From positions 434,001 through 498,000 of the forward strand of contig JABYQQ010000018.1 of the NCBI GenBank assembly GCA_022605405.1: 64,000 bases of DNA, given 5' to 3'. Shown here piece by piece: positions 11,205 to 25,458 of the stretch (the stretch's first letter is position 1; each line of letters opens with the position of its first letter). This stretch comes from Earliella scabrosa (lineage: Eukaryota; Basidiomycota; Agaricomycetes; Polyporales; Polyporaceae). Below the pieces are notes generated by a model, which did not search any database, had not been told where the DNA came from, and saw only the letters and a program-made list of their open reading frames with translations. Position numbers and translations under genes: made by a program.

Positions 11205-13227
11205 ATGTCTCTCTCGGACCTTCTCCCTCCAGGTGCCTCCTTCACCGACGCCCTCAAGCTACTGTATCAAGCTGTCGGGGACACGTTTACAGTTAACCTC
11301 GGGGCAGGTGAGCATCTCACTTTACTCAGATTCAGACTACACTGATCGCTGGCGATCGTGTATCCAGTCGCAGCGTCGACATGGATTGCGTACGATATAT
11401 GTCTCACGTTCGCGGATGAAGTGAGGATGCGGGTACCCTATGTTCTTCAAAGAGCAGAGACTCACTGCCACCGGCTTCACAATCGCAGGTTGAACTCGTG
11501 TGGAAGTTAGTAGCAGCAGCCCGGTTTTTGCTGCCTCCATTGACTTCACCCTACCTTCTTTAGAGCAAAGTGGTCGCTCCCAAAGGTCCTATACTTCGGC
11601 GTGCGATATTATGGCCTGGTCGCATCGCTGTGAGTGCTCACTACATTGTACAGATGCGTTTGTGAGCTCATAGCAACGACTTGCAGGCTGTACGCTACCG
11701 GTGCGTTCTGCCTCATCTCACGGAGCATCATCCCGGTTACTGACGCGGGCACTCCCAGTAAATTCAAGTCGTACTGTTCCGTATAGCGTGAGTGCTCCAT
11801 TCATCTTGTTGTCGACGACCGTCAGCCTCTAAACACTATGTCAACAGATGTACGTGGTTCTGTGGGCGGACTAGATCTTTGAACGGTCCTCAACAATATC
11901 ATACAGATGCCATGGTTGGACGTGGTACGAAGCTTTGTTAGTATCGGTTTTCACCGTGTCCGGTGTTCTCGGGCTAACCGATCCCTCATTGCAGAGGCGC
12001 TGCGACCGCTGTTACTGTTATCTTCGGCGAGGGCATGTTCGTCTTGCGACTGTGGGCCTCCTACAGGGGGCAGAAGAAAGGTAGGTGTCTAGTCTTGTCT
12101 TGCTCAGTATTTTCGCAAATTCCATTCACGGGGCTTGTAATCCATCAGTCCTCGCGCTGATTGCATTCTGCTGGCTGGGTGAGTCTCGCGGCCGTCTGCT
12201 TGTCTGTATGTCGAGCATTAATCTTGATGTTACTAGCGGAGTTCACGGTGCGTACCCTTGATAGCCTCACTTGGTCCCCATTGATACGTCTGTACACAGT
12301 CTTCGGTCGTCGTCACCTTCGAGGAAGCTCTCGACATTACGATCCTCCCTCGCCCGGTCAACTTTCCCCTTCCAGGATGCTACACCCTAGCCAAGGTTCC
12401 TCTCGGAAAGTCTCTGGGGGCATGGTACGCATCTCCTCAGCGTGTATCGCGCTCGAGTCACTGACCGTTCGCCTGCAGGATCGTGAATGGGAGCGTTGCG
12501 CGTATGTGTTCACCAACGATCAAATCGGATTTAGATCCGCTAAAGGATGCTGGCCCGTGACAGTGATATTCTTCGGCTTGATGTTGTTCAAGTTCTTCAC
12601 CAGCGACGGCTTCAAGCTCGGGCTCTCCACCGCAAAGAACAACGGGCTCGCCAAATGGTTCGAGGTGCGACGTTTCAGTCCGCTCCTCTACCTCCTGCTT
12701 CGCGACGGTGTTATGTACTTCGGCATGTGAGTCCCTCGTTCTCACATCACATATTTCATGATGCTGAGCTGCCATTGCGTCGCAGGATATTCTGTGAGTT
12801 GGCTTGATTTCATTCGGACGAGACCCGGCTGACATTTCTTGCCCACTTGCGATAGTCGTCAACATGACCAACCTCATTGCCTCCGTCACGATGGAGGGTA
12901 GGGCGCTCGAGGGCGTGGCCATACCATGGACAATTGCCGCGTCCTCCGTTGGGGTGAGTCTATGCCCGTCTACTGTTCTCATTTCATCGACTCACCGTGG
13001 TCGCATCACAGTCTGCGCGTCTGCTGCTAAACCTGCGCGGATTTATCGGCACAGACAACAGCGTACTCCTGACGGAGAAGACCACGATGCGCTTCGAGCA
13101 TCCGGGGTCCGGCGAAGGTGACTCGGGAGAGTCGTCGTCGACGGACGAGATCGAACGCGAGACAGTCGAGTTGCGGGAAACGAAGATCACTAGCACCGGC
13201 ACCGGCATCTCAGAAGTCATGGTGTAG
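11205..13227 (+). CDS. DUF6533-domain multi-pass membrane protein
   Basis: This belongs to a family abundant in mushroom-forming fungi; its role is unknown, and a seven-TM receptor-like topology has been suggested for the fold. Exon 1 starts MSLSDLLPPGASFTDALKLL. Exon 2 joins in phase to VAASTWIAYDICLTFADE, the DUF6533 signature. A 17-nt micro-exon at 11489-11505 gives VELVW, then KWSLPKVLYFGVRYYGLVAS. Later exons add membrane-like stretches: VTVIFGEGMFVLRLWASYRG, LALIAFCWL, GWPVTVIFFGLMLFKFF and NMTNLIASVTMEGRALEG. The soluble tail is acidic, with SGESSSTDEIERETVELRET. About ten exons. It is convergent with MTG2, 155 bp apart. A frame upstream of 11205 could add an N-terminal exon. Confidence 0.82.
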
Positions 13228-13382
13228 ATTAGCGAAGGTTTCGTTGGTTCTAACTATTCGCGTATCTTGTCTGAACGCGTCGCGCATACCCAATGCAATG
13301 CATTGCGTGCACAGTGAATGTTGAGTGGTAGTATTGTCGACAACTAGTAGATGGCCTCGCCTATCCGAACGTACGCTACTAA

Positions 13383-15197
13383 TCACCCCTCCCTCGCCTC
13401 CCTTTCCCGCGCTTCTTCAACATATCTGCGCATAAGCCCGACTACCTTCCTCAAGTTCAAACTAAACTTCGCCGACACAGGCACGACGTCCAGCACCCGC
13501 TCTTCAACGACCGTTCCCTCAGCATCCTGCACAGCGATGCGCATCTCCTCCCTCACAAATGTCTCCAACCGCTGCAGCTTCGCGCGCGCCTCCGCAACCT
13601 CCTCGTCAGAGGCTGCGCCTTCCGGTCCACCACCAAGCAAGTCCGCCTTGTTGGCAATGACGATACGCGCCATCGCACTCATCCCCGGCTTGTACCTTTC
13701 CAGCTCCTCACGAAGCACCCTGACCTCGTCCCACGGCGCCGGCCCAGCGAGGTCAACGACGTACGCAAGCGCATGCGAGCGCTCGATGGAGCGCAAGAAC
13801 GAGTGCCCAAGCCCGATGTTCGCCGAGGCGTCCTCGATGAGTCCTGGGTTGTCCGCGACGGTAAACCGGAAAGACTCCATCTCCGCGTACGGATCGTTCT
13901 GTGCCCCGTCTTCGACTGCACGTCTCTGGTTTCGCGTGAGCGCGTCGGCGAGCTCCCCGCGCTCCATGAGTGTGCGCTCGCGCTCTTCCTCGGCGCGTGT
14001 CTCGTCATGCACAGCGCCTTCTTCGTCCCCGTCGAAGCTCCCGTCCTCCGAAACGCGAACGACCCCCACGACGGGATTGAGGGTGGTGAACGCATATCCT
14101 GCGACTTCTGTCCGAGCACGTCCGCCTGTTAGGGCGCGGAGGAGGGTGCTCTTCCCTGCGTTTGGCATCCCGACGAGTCCGACGTCCGCCAGAAGCTTGA
14201 GCTCCAGGTATAACGATACACGCTCTCCCGGGTAGCCTCTTGTCGCCCATTTCGGTGACCGTTGTGTGGGGGAGAGAAACGCGGGATTGCCGGTGCCGCC
14301 CATGCCGCCCTGTGCGATGAGGTGACCCATGGGTTCTACGCGTCGGTGACCTAATGGAGCGTTCGGGTCTGCACTTTCTGCGGCTTCTTCAGGCTTGTCG
14401 AGGTCGAGGAAGATAGGGTTGTCCGAGCGGAGCCTCCGCGCTCTGCGCCGTTCCCGCTCCTGCGCGAACAGCACGCGCTCCGCATGTTTGAAATCCTCCC
14501 GCTGGGCGTTGTCGTCCGCGTACTCAGGATAGTGGACCCATCTCTTCTCCCGCATCTTGTCTCGCCTCTGCTGCGGGCTCAGACCCTGGAGATCTTCCGC
14601 CTCAGCTTCGTACTCGTCTTTCTGTCGGCGAGGGTCATCGCGCGGTAGCTCTCGAACGATTGTACCGAGGGGAACCTTGACGATGAGAGGAGGGGCGTTT
14701 CGGCCATTTTGCCAGGTCCCTTGGCCGGCGCCTCCGTGCTGGGCACGTACGCGCGTCGGGACGGAGGAGAGGGTGGTTAAATGTGGTGTGGGGAGGATGT
14801 AGACATCTCCACCGCGACCGCCGTTACCCCCTGATGGAGGGCCGTATGGTTTGAAGAGTTCGCGGTGGAATGCAACACAGCCGTCCCCTCCGCTACCGGC
14901 TCTAACATGGATGACGGTCTGGTCCAAGAATGATTGACCCTGGAGACAGTATTCACAATACATTCTTTTGAGAGCTAAAGCAAGAGACATACCACTCACA
15001 TTCTGTCGCCGTTTCCACTCTGTCCTCCGTTTCCGCCTCAGCTCATCCTGGGATTTTGCCTTCGTCTCCGGGGTTTGTGGTCGGGGTGGGGGTGCATTGG
15101 ATGGACCGGCTCCGATGGTAGTGGTTGCGTAGTGCCGTCCGGCAAAGGCTGTGATGCTCTGGGCTCTGAGTGGCTTGAAGAAGGGAGAGCAGCGCAT
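13383..15197 (-). CDS. MTG2: Mitochondrial Obg-family GTPase MTG2
   Basis: Obg/CgtA-type GTPase needed for assembly of the large mitochondrial ribosomal subunit. The N-terminus (MRCSPFFKPLRAQSITAFAG) is Arg-rich without acids, like a mitochondrial presequence. The Obg domain shows HVRAGSGGDGCVAFHRE and YGPPSGGNGGRGGDVYI; the G domain shows G1 GMPNAGKST, G3 DNPGL and G4 NKADLL. The frame is open for 605 codons, but it includes a likely 60-nt intron at 14940-14999 (donor GTGAGT, acceptor CTCCAG) that is a multiple of three and free of stops. Removing it joins RRQN to GQSFLDQTVIHVRAG, as expected for the family. A roughly 150-residue acidic/basic insert sits between Obg and G domains. Divergent with MCM4. 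Confidence 0.95.
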   Translation of the reverse strand: MRCSPFFKPLRAQSITAFAGRHYATTTIGAGPSNAPPPRPQTPETKAKSQDELRRKRRTEWKRRQNVSGMSLALALKRMYCEYCLQGQSFLDQTVIHVRAGSGGDGCVAFHRELFKPYGPPSGGNGGRGGDVYILPTPHLTTLSSVPTRVRAQHGGAGQGTWQNGRNAPPLIVKVPLGTIVRELPRDDPRRQKDEYEAEAEDLQGLSPQQRRDKMREKRWVHYPEYADDNAQREDFKHAERVLFAQERERRRARRLRSDNPIFLDLDKPEEAAESADPNAPLGHRRVEPMGHLIAQGGMGGTGNPAFLSPTQRSPKWATRGYPGERVSLYLELKLLADVGLVGMPNAGKSTLLRALTGGRARTEVAGYAFTTLNPVVGVVRVSEDGSFDGDEEGAVHDETRAEEERERTLMERGELADALTRNQRRAVEDGAQNDPYAEMESFRFTVADNPGLIEDASANIGLGHSFLRSIERSHALAYVVDLAGPAPWDEVRVLREELERYKPGMSAMARIVIANKADLLGGGPEGAASDEEVAEARAKLQRLETFVREEMRIAVQDAEGTVVEERVLDVVPVSAKFSLNLRKVVGLMRRYVEEAREREAREG

Positions 15198-15379
15198 GAA
15201 AACGAAGCCCAGATCGAAGTGCAGAGAGTCGCGCCGTCAAAGAGTAGTGAAGCGCTCGTGACGCGTGTGAACGAAAAGGCCGGCCCTAAATCTCATATCG
15301 ACGCGTCGCGTCGCGTCCTCGCGTACCTCTTCCTCATCGACCACTTCCTCCCTCTCGACGTCCTCCTTCACGCGTCAAA
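15198..15379. promoter_or_regulatory. MTG2-MCM4 bidirectional promoter with three MCB-like boxes
   Basis: Only 182 bp separate the two start codons. ACGCGT occurs at 15261-15266, 15301-15306 and 15370-15375, the last ending 4 nt before the MCM4 ATG; GTCGCGTCGCG follows the middle copy. ACGCGT is the MluI cell-cycle box bound by MBF (Mbp1-Swi6) in yeasts, which drives G1/S expression of MCM and other replication genes. Use of MBF here is inference from the motif and the target gene. Confidence 0.6.
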
Positions 15380-18695
<3,316 letters not shown>

Positions 18696-19007
18696 TTTGA
18701 TGGAATGACTATGGTGACATGTTGGAATTTGTAGCTTGTGAGAATTTGTCGTGTTTGTGATGTATATTACCTATGTTGTGTCGACTGTCGAATCGCTATG
18801 CTGTTGTTTTGCGCTCAGAACACACCCGCGTGCTATTGAATCGAACACACAATGACAACTTCGCCGTGCGGACATTGAGTCCAACAAGCATGGCGTCCTC
18901 AGCGTACGCAATTTATACGGTCACCCCACGCTCAGCGCAGAGAGACTGGCCTATATAATCATAACTTAGCGTCGAGTACGTGCATTGGCGTAGCGGATGC
19001 GCACTTA
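18696..19007. other. Convergent 3' intergenic stretch
   Basis: It contains the 3' ends of MCM4 (+) and the HET-domain gene (-). Nothing else is seen. Confidence 0.5.
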
Positions 19008-20669
19008 CTACTTCACAGGGCCCATGTTCAAGGCCATTTCCTGCCATCCAACCGTCGCCGTGCGCTCCAATTCGTAGAAGACCGGCAGGCGATGGAACCT
19101 GCGCGGCGCATGCTGCTGTAAGAGGACCGCCTTGGCTTGTTCGTACGACCCTCCTGCCCTTCTGGCAGTCGTGATCCCGATGACAGCGACGTACAGCACC
19201 CGCTCTGTCTCGCTGCCACTGGGTTCAGGCTGTCCGCGAGGTGGAAGGACATCCCAGACGCTCCCATCCAGGGCCTGTAGTCGGGATGGCCTCGTACTCG
19301 CGTCCGCCGACACCGAATGCGACACATCCACCGGTTGGTCTGAGGACTGCACGACTTCGACCGCCTTCGCGGTGAAGTGGAAGTACCCCTCGTCGTCCAT
19401 GCTCCCTTCCGGTGCCGCATCACGGAATCGGTATCGTATATCCAACGGCTCTGTGTCCTCATCCCGCGAGACATCCCTCTTCGTGCTGCGAAATCGCGGC
19501 GGCAGAGCAACGCTTGTGTCCGGTAGCTCGGGAAAAGAGGAGAGCCGGTGGTCCGGGGGCTCGTTCCAGCCTGCGAGGAGCCAGTCCGCCTTGTTGTAGT
19601 TGCGCAAGAGCGTCTGGGCTAGGGCAATCGTCGCAGCGATCCGGTCCGTCGACTTGAACCGGTGGGGGTCAAGCGTGACCCCGAAGAGGTGCATGATGCT
19701 GAACACCATGTCGACGGGGCGCTTCGAGGTGCGGAAGAAGGAAGACTGCCACAGCGCGTGCCGGGAGAAGTTGGTCCCCGTCCAGACCGTGTCGAGCGCG
19801 TTGGTGAGAGCGAACAGCTCCCTCCGGCGCGTCTCGCGATCGCCGAGGATCTTCAGGCTGACCGGGACGGTTTGCTTCGTGTGGAGGAACTCGATGACGG
19901 GTGGCTCGGACGATGAGGAGACGCGGGTAGCCCAAAGGAGATTTTTCAGGCCGATGAGGCCCGAGGAGCCACCCAGCACGTATGTGAACGGGCAGCTGCC
20001 GTAGACGTGAGCCGGATTGGTGATTAGGGCGCCCTGCGTGCTCTCCGGAGGTACCGAGATGCCCTCCATAGAGAAGAGAACATCAGTATGACTCGGTGCG
20101 ACTGCCTCCTGGAGTGTCCATCCCCGGAGGAGCCAGTCGGTTTCCTCGTCCAAACCCACCAGCCGACCCACGCCGCCAGGCAGGACAAAACAGATGTCCG
20201 ATTTCTTGTAGATGTCGAACATCTTTTGAATTTGCCACGCTTTATCTTCGCGGTTGGTCTGCATGATGCACAGCCTGTCGAGCCAGAGATACCGCACGGT
20301 GTCCGGGAGGGCCATGCAGGCGTGGTGCATGACATCGATGCTGACGGGATCGCCATCTCTTGCGCCCTCTACGACGATCGAACCGCGGCGGGTATTTCTC
20401 TTGGCAGGATGTGGAGGATTCCCCCGCCAGATGTAGGAGATGGCACAGTACAGGGCGGTCCGCGCCTTCAGAGGAAATACATTGAATTCGAGGATCCTCA
20501 ACACCGGGTTGGTCGGGTCAGAGAGCGGTACCCGATCCACAAGTCGAAAGCGTCCAGCCGTGGCGCATGACGACAGGTCGATCACGTTCTCGCCCGGGTC
20601 TTGCAGAGCAAGTTCTAGGATGACAGAAGCACCTTCATCAACGGTCCCAGGAGGTGCCTTGTCCGACAT
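19008..20669 (-). CDS. HET-domain (heterokaryon incompatibility-like) protein
   Basis: A 553-residue protein in a single uninterrupted exon, unlike its intron-rich neighbours. The three HET-domain blocks are seen in order: YCAISYIWRG (residues about 75-85), LWLDRLCIMQTNREDKAWQI with MFDIYKKSDICFVLP (about 130-165), and DWLLRGWTLQEAV (about 185). The remainder has no recognised domain. HET domains mediate non-self recognition cell death in ascomycetes; in basidiomycetes they are common but mostly uncharacterised, so a role in allorecognition is inference. No N-terminal NACHT and no C-terminal repeats are present. It is convergent with MCM4. Confidence 0.85.
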   Translation of the reverse strand: MSDKAPPGTVDEGASVILELALQDPGENVIDLSSCATAGRFRLVDRVPLSDPTNPVLRILEFNVFPLKARTALYCAISYIWRGNPPHPAKRNTRRGSIVVEGARDGDPVSIDVMHHACMALPDTVRYLWLDRLCIMQTNREDKAWQIQKMFDIYKKSDICFVLPGGVGRLVGLDEETDWLLRGWTLQEAVAPSHTDVLFSMEGISVPPESTQGALITNPAHVYGSCPFTYVLGGSSGLIGLKNLLWATRVSSSSEPPVIEFLHTKQTVPVSLKILGDRETRRRELFALTNALDTVWTGTNFSRHALWQSSFFRTSKRPVDMVFSIMHLFGVTLDPHRFKSTDRIAATIALAQTLLRNYNKADWLLAGWNEPPDHRLSSFPELPDTSVALPPRFRSTKRDVSRDEDTEPLDIRYRFRDAAPEGSMDDEGYFHFTAKAVEVVQSSDQPVDVSHSVSADASTRPSRLQALDGSVWDVLPPRGQPEPSGSETERVLYVAVIGITTARRAGGSYEQAKAVLLQQHAPRRFHRLPVFYELERTATVGWQEMALNMGPVK

Positions 20670-21295
20670 GGGACAGTAGCGATCCTAGCAGAATAAGCAT
20701 AGTAAGCACGTCTCCTCACTCAAAATGAATGAACTGACCAGGTAGAGTAGCGATGAGATCTCGAGATCAGACCGGTTGGATCAGTATTGAAGATACTTGA
20801 GCATAGCGCTTGAGGTGAGGTTCCGTTTCCCACCGGAATCAGCGCTACAGCACATCGTTTGTGCATCGTCAATACCCGAGGGTTTAAACCACTTGTGCCA
20901 TGACCTTCATTCGCCCGTTCAGAAGCTTGAACAAGGGCTCTTGAGGACCTCCATCGAGACATTGTACGAGGGACCAAACCCGTGAATTCCTATCGTCTAT
21001 CTTACATCGGCATAATCGTGGTCCTTTCGGCAAAGCACATGTGCCTGTCTATCAAGACGTGCGTCGCTAGTGACCGGTAGCGTAGTGAGCGAACACCGCG
21101 CGCGATGGGCGGCTCCTACGAGGAAGGTGTCTTCGTCACGGCGAGAAGGCGTGGCGCGTAAGGGTGTGTGGAGGGCCAGGACCAATGCGTGTTGGCGAAC
21201 GTCGATATCGCCACCACCGCATCCGATTCGAGGGGGGATCCAAAGATTGCATTGAGCGCAAAGGGGTGGTGAGGAGCGGATACCTTCCGTGAGGA
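20670..21295. other. Intergenic stretch, no gene seen
   Basis: It lies between the start of the HET gene and the stop of UPF3, both on the minus strand, and should hold the HET promoter. No coding or repeat structure was noticed. Confidence 0.5.
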
Positions 21296-23025
21296 TCACC
21301 CAGAAGAACCGCCCCTTCCCCGACCTCTCCCCCTGCCTCGCCCACGACCGCGTCCACCCCCACCAGAGCTGCTCTCTCCGCCCTCAGTCGTAGTGGCAGT
21401 AACAGGCGAAGGCGCAGCACTCTCGGCAGGTGTCTGTCCCTGCGGCGGTCGTGCGAGGATCTTCGGCGGCGCAGGTCCACCCTGACCGTCTCGCTGGAGG
21501 ATCATCGGCGGCTTGGGCGTACGCTCGCGCTTCTCCTTTTCCTCCTTCGCTTTCGGGGCTGCGGGGCTAGGTGCGGCGTCCGCACCATCCCGATCCCTAT
21601 CCTTGTCCTTGTCCTTTTCCTTGCCCTGCTCCTTGTCTTTCTCCTTCTCCTTCTCCCGCTCGCGCCGAGACTTGCGCTCAACCCCCGCACCGCTCAGCGC
21701 TGCTTCGAACTGGCGGGACGCGATACCCAGGATCGGGCGCTGACGACGAGCTCCAGAGTCCCCACCAGCGCCCGCCCGCGCGGAGGCAGGGGCGGTGGAC
21801 AAAGATGGCCCATCGGCGGGAGCAGCGGCACTCGACGATGAGGCGGTAGCTGCCGCCGCCGTCGCCGCACTCGCAGCAGCTTTCGACTCCTTGCGTTCGC
21901 GCTCGCGCTCGCGAGGGGGCTTCGGAGCCTTGGGCGCCCCCTGCTTGCCCGACGGGGCGGGCTTCGCTCCTGCGTCCTTGCTCGAGCCTGCCTGAGGTTG
22001 AGGCTTGGATGCAGCCTTCTTGCCGCCCTTCTTGCCCTCTGCGGCTTTCTCTTTGGCGGCCGCGGCTGCTGCGGCCTTCTTCTTGCCGTCGTCCTTCTTG
22101 GAGCCGCCGAGCGTGGCGGGGTCCTTGTAGTGCGCGTGGTTGCGAATGATCGCCTCCTTGTCCTTCTGGGCTGACTTCTCGGCCTTTAGCGCCTCGAGCA
22201 GAGGAGTGGTGGTGGGCGCTGGTGCAGGTTGCGTTGAGGCGACTTCGATAGCAATGGAAGTCCGACAATCAGTGTGAGGGACTGGGGCAAGCGCGCTCGA
22301 AGACGTACTGAGAGTCTCGAGGGTGTCGGTATCGAATGGCTTCGACGAACCCTCTTTCAGCGATTCGAGGAACGAGATGTAGTCCTCATCTATCCAGCGA
22401 GGAATGTGGGCGATGGGTTGCGATTCGGAGGGTAGAGTGAACAGAAGTGCACACCTTTCTCAATGGTCCCCGCCCTCGTATCCGCCTTCTTCTTCTCGTT
22501 CGGCACTTTCTGGAATGGCGCAAATTCGACCACAGCGATAGACTCGTTCCCTATTGCGCATACACGCAGCTTAGCCCACCTTGCACTCCATACCGACAAG
22601 GCCTGGTGATCAAGGAAGAAGCGGAAGACGCACCAGCCTTATCTCTGAACAGATGTCCATCATATTCCTTGCTGAACGTCGCCAGCGTCGTCTCATCTTT
22701 GAACGCGATATATGCGCGCGAAGGGATGTTCTCCTTGTTCAGTCTGCCCGACTCGGAGCTCCATCAACCTCGACCCCTACCAACATGCAGAGGAAGCGAC
22801 GCACCGAGTCTTGAACTTGCCCTGGTAGTACACCCTCCATGTAACGGTTTCCTCAGAGACCCACTTGGCGACGCTCTGCCAGAAGATGTCCTCGGGCAGG
22901 TTGGGCGGGAGCCGTCGGACGACCGTCTTGAGCCGTTCGGCGGCCTTCTGGCCCCCGCCTGACACTTTGGACTTCTTGGACTTCTTTGCAGGTTTGCTGG
23001 ACTCGGCGGTGGACATTGCGAACAA
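21296..23025 (-). CDS. UPF3: UPF3-like nonsense-mediated mRNA decay factor
   Basis: UPF3 links UPF2 to mRNA in nonsense-mediated decay and shuttles between nucleus and cytoplasm. The Smg4/UPF3 domain is built from four exons: AERLKTVVRRLPPNLPEDIF and VTWRVYYQGKFKTR, then LNKENIPSRAYIAFKDETTL and YDGHLFRDKAG, then NESIAVVEFAPFQKVP, then DEDYISFLESLKEGSSKP. Introns lie near 22795-22740, 22632-22555 and 22453-22395. The C-terminal half is one long low-complexity exon with Ala/Lys-rich runs, a KEKEKDKEQGKEKDKDKDRD charged stretch and a GRGRGRGRGRGRG tail, which could bind RNA. Either ATG at 23025 or 23016 could be the start. Confidence 0.9.
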
Positions 23026-25458
23026 GAGGTGAGTATTAAGATGAGGTTTGAGGACGTGCTCGCAGTCGGCAGCTCGCTCTACTTAGACTGAGCGTCATGC
23101 CGATTGGTCATGACATCCTTGGCACGGCTTTGTGCGGCCCGGGCCCCGGGCGGCTCGTCCTCTGGCTCACCGAGGACAAGTTTCGATGATGGCACCATCA
23201 ACATATTGATAATATGAGGATAGCAGACTAAATGTTGCTACGATGCTGCGGGCGCTTATCATGCTGACCACATTCGTTAGTATATTCTCATGTCATCGAG
23301 GTGTCGCTGCTTGGAATATGGTGCAGACATTCTTGGTGTTGTGTAAATGTTGCATCTCTATACTATGCTGCCCTCAATTGAAATGGTGCTGAGTGGAAAC
23401 ATGCGATGGGCATGCTGTCTGCATTTAGAATATTCAAGTTAATATCATCCATAACGTTGCCCCACTACTCTCCGGCTGTTGACGGCCACAATATTGCTAG
23501 CTCATGATGTATACGGCTCCCATGTTATTCGCAGGCAACATGGGTGTATGTTACAGATTGTCCTACACATGCTTCATCTGCCACCATGCCTACAACATTT
23601 ATAAAATTCACCGAGATATTGTCAATATAGCGCTCACAACATCTTGCAAATAACATTCAATATTCCACACACGGAGATTGCGCGGTAGAACATTTTGGTA
23701 GTATACCAGCGTGACGGGCTGATCATCGTGACAGATACACACTTGATTCAGAATACGGATACGGACTTTGATACTGATCCAACAATCAGTTTCTGCCTCC
23801 AGAGTCACAGAAGTCAAGGTTATCTTATGGGTACGCAGAATGTCCCGTCGACTGCACGTGCACCACAAGCGAGACTCACAAGGCAGGCAGGCAGAAGTCG
23901 AACGGGAACCCAAAAGCCGGATCTAGTCGGAGAGCCGCTTTGGCCAATGGCGGCGCCCAGCACCCAGTGCTCCGGTAGTCCAGCCAGGAGCCGGATACGC
24001 ACCACAATGAGAGTTTTGCATCTCATGCCCCGTACGATATCGTGTCAGGCTGAGGGACGGAGCTGCGGAAAGCGATCATGGCCCACTCACTCGCGATGGC
24101 CGCAAGTCGCTATTGGACTGTCGTCCAGAGCGAGCGAGCATACCGGGTACACTTGAAGAAGGCGTAGAATTGGGATCATGCACGCTGTACTACCCGTGAC
24201 CTCAGTCAGCAATTAGACCGCCGAGACCGGGACATACAATGTATGTGATCAAGTTCCAATCATCGTGACACATCCTGTGTAACGCGTAAAGGAACACTTC
24301 GCCCCCGATCTAGTGTCTCGGGCGTCGCGTGCGCGCGACAGTGGGTTCGCAGGCGGACGATCGTTCGCAACGCGCCAAGAGCTGTCACCGCAGACACCAA
24401 ATATGGTCAGCCGCCGACAAGTAATGAGGTCAAACGACGTACCGCAAGGTGTTGCTGGAAACTGATCCTCCGACGCCACATCAAGACAAGCAACGCAAGG
24501 CTCACGGTATCCCGACGATGAGAAGCGTGCTCGATCGCCGAAGGTTGGGTGATCTAATGCGAAGTTCATTCATGAATCACGGACGGAGAGACAGTAGCAG
24601 CAATGGGACCCTCAAAGCCGAAGGAACACATCGGGTGCATGAAAACGCACAGAGAAGGAAGGGTACTTGGCCCTTACCAACGAGAATCCGGTGGAAGTTG
24701 TTGGGCGTGAGAGGGTTGGACGACTTGTAGGACGAGTTCGCTGAATGTCTCCTGCTCTATCGATGGAGGCGTAGTCGGCGGCTCGTCGTCAATGGTAAAC
24801 CACGCAATCGTGATGTACATGTCCCGAACGCATGGCCGCGAGGAATATGACTAGGGCACCTGAGCGATCGACGAAGCTAAGGCGACGAGAGCACGAAGAA
24901 CAAGAACGAGACATAAATGCACCTCCCAGACTGATTGATCTCTCATGCCCGCCAAGCAAGAAGGGAGACGCGTTCTCCAGCGATGACCTCCAATACTAGA
25001 CCATCCACAGATCATCAGGAAGGTGAGATCCCGGAGGAGCGCGATATCACTCGACAGACAGAGCGAACTCACGAGAAACCGGCTCCGCGGCTTGGAAGGA
25101 GGGGTATCATGGACAGCCTGACAGACGGGCAGGGACATGGGTGCGAGGGCAAGATCGGAGGGGTAACGGACCAACACGGACCCACCGAAGTGGGTCCAGG
25201 CGGTCGTCCAGCGTCTGGCGTGAATGCGAATCCGCGAGAAGCCAGAGAGGCTGCCCACTTATGTCATTCCATATGATCTGAGATCTGTCCAGATTGAGGG
25301 TGAGGGAACAGGTATGTACACAAACAGTTGGTAACCAGCGTGGCTGAGAAGCTTGGCGCTTAATGCGGAGATCCGGGCCGTGCAATGATGAGATGACTCT
25401 TCGAAGTACAAGACGGATACATCAACAAATCTCGCTACAGAACCTGCGCACATAACTT
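23026..25458. other. 2.4 kb gene-poor, partly AT-rich region
   Basis: The first 0.7 kb, about 23150-23780, is clearly richer in A+T than the coding DNA on the left, with many stop codons in all frames. Short frames at 24851-25258 (-) and 24935-25276 (+) overlap each other antisense and show no domain or exon chain. No transposon ends were found. This is the left border of the accessory half of the window. Confidence 0.4.

Noticed and set aside
13351..14235. 294-codon plus-strand frame
   Set aside because: It is antisense to MTG2, whose GTPase motifs are unmistakable; Ser/Arg-rich shadow.
21502..22268. Lys/Arg- and Gly-rich frames in other phases over the UPF3 tail
   Set aside because: Low-complexity shadows of the UPF3 C-terminal region.
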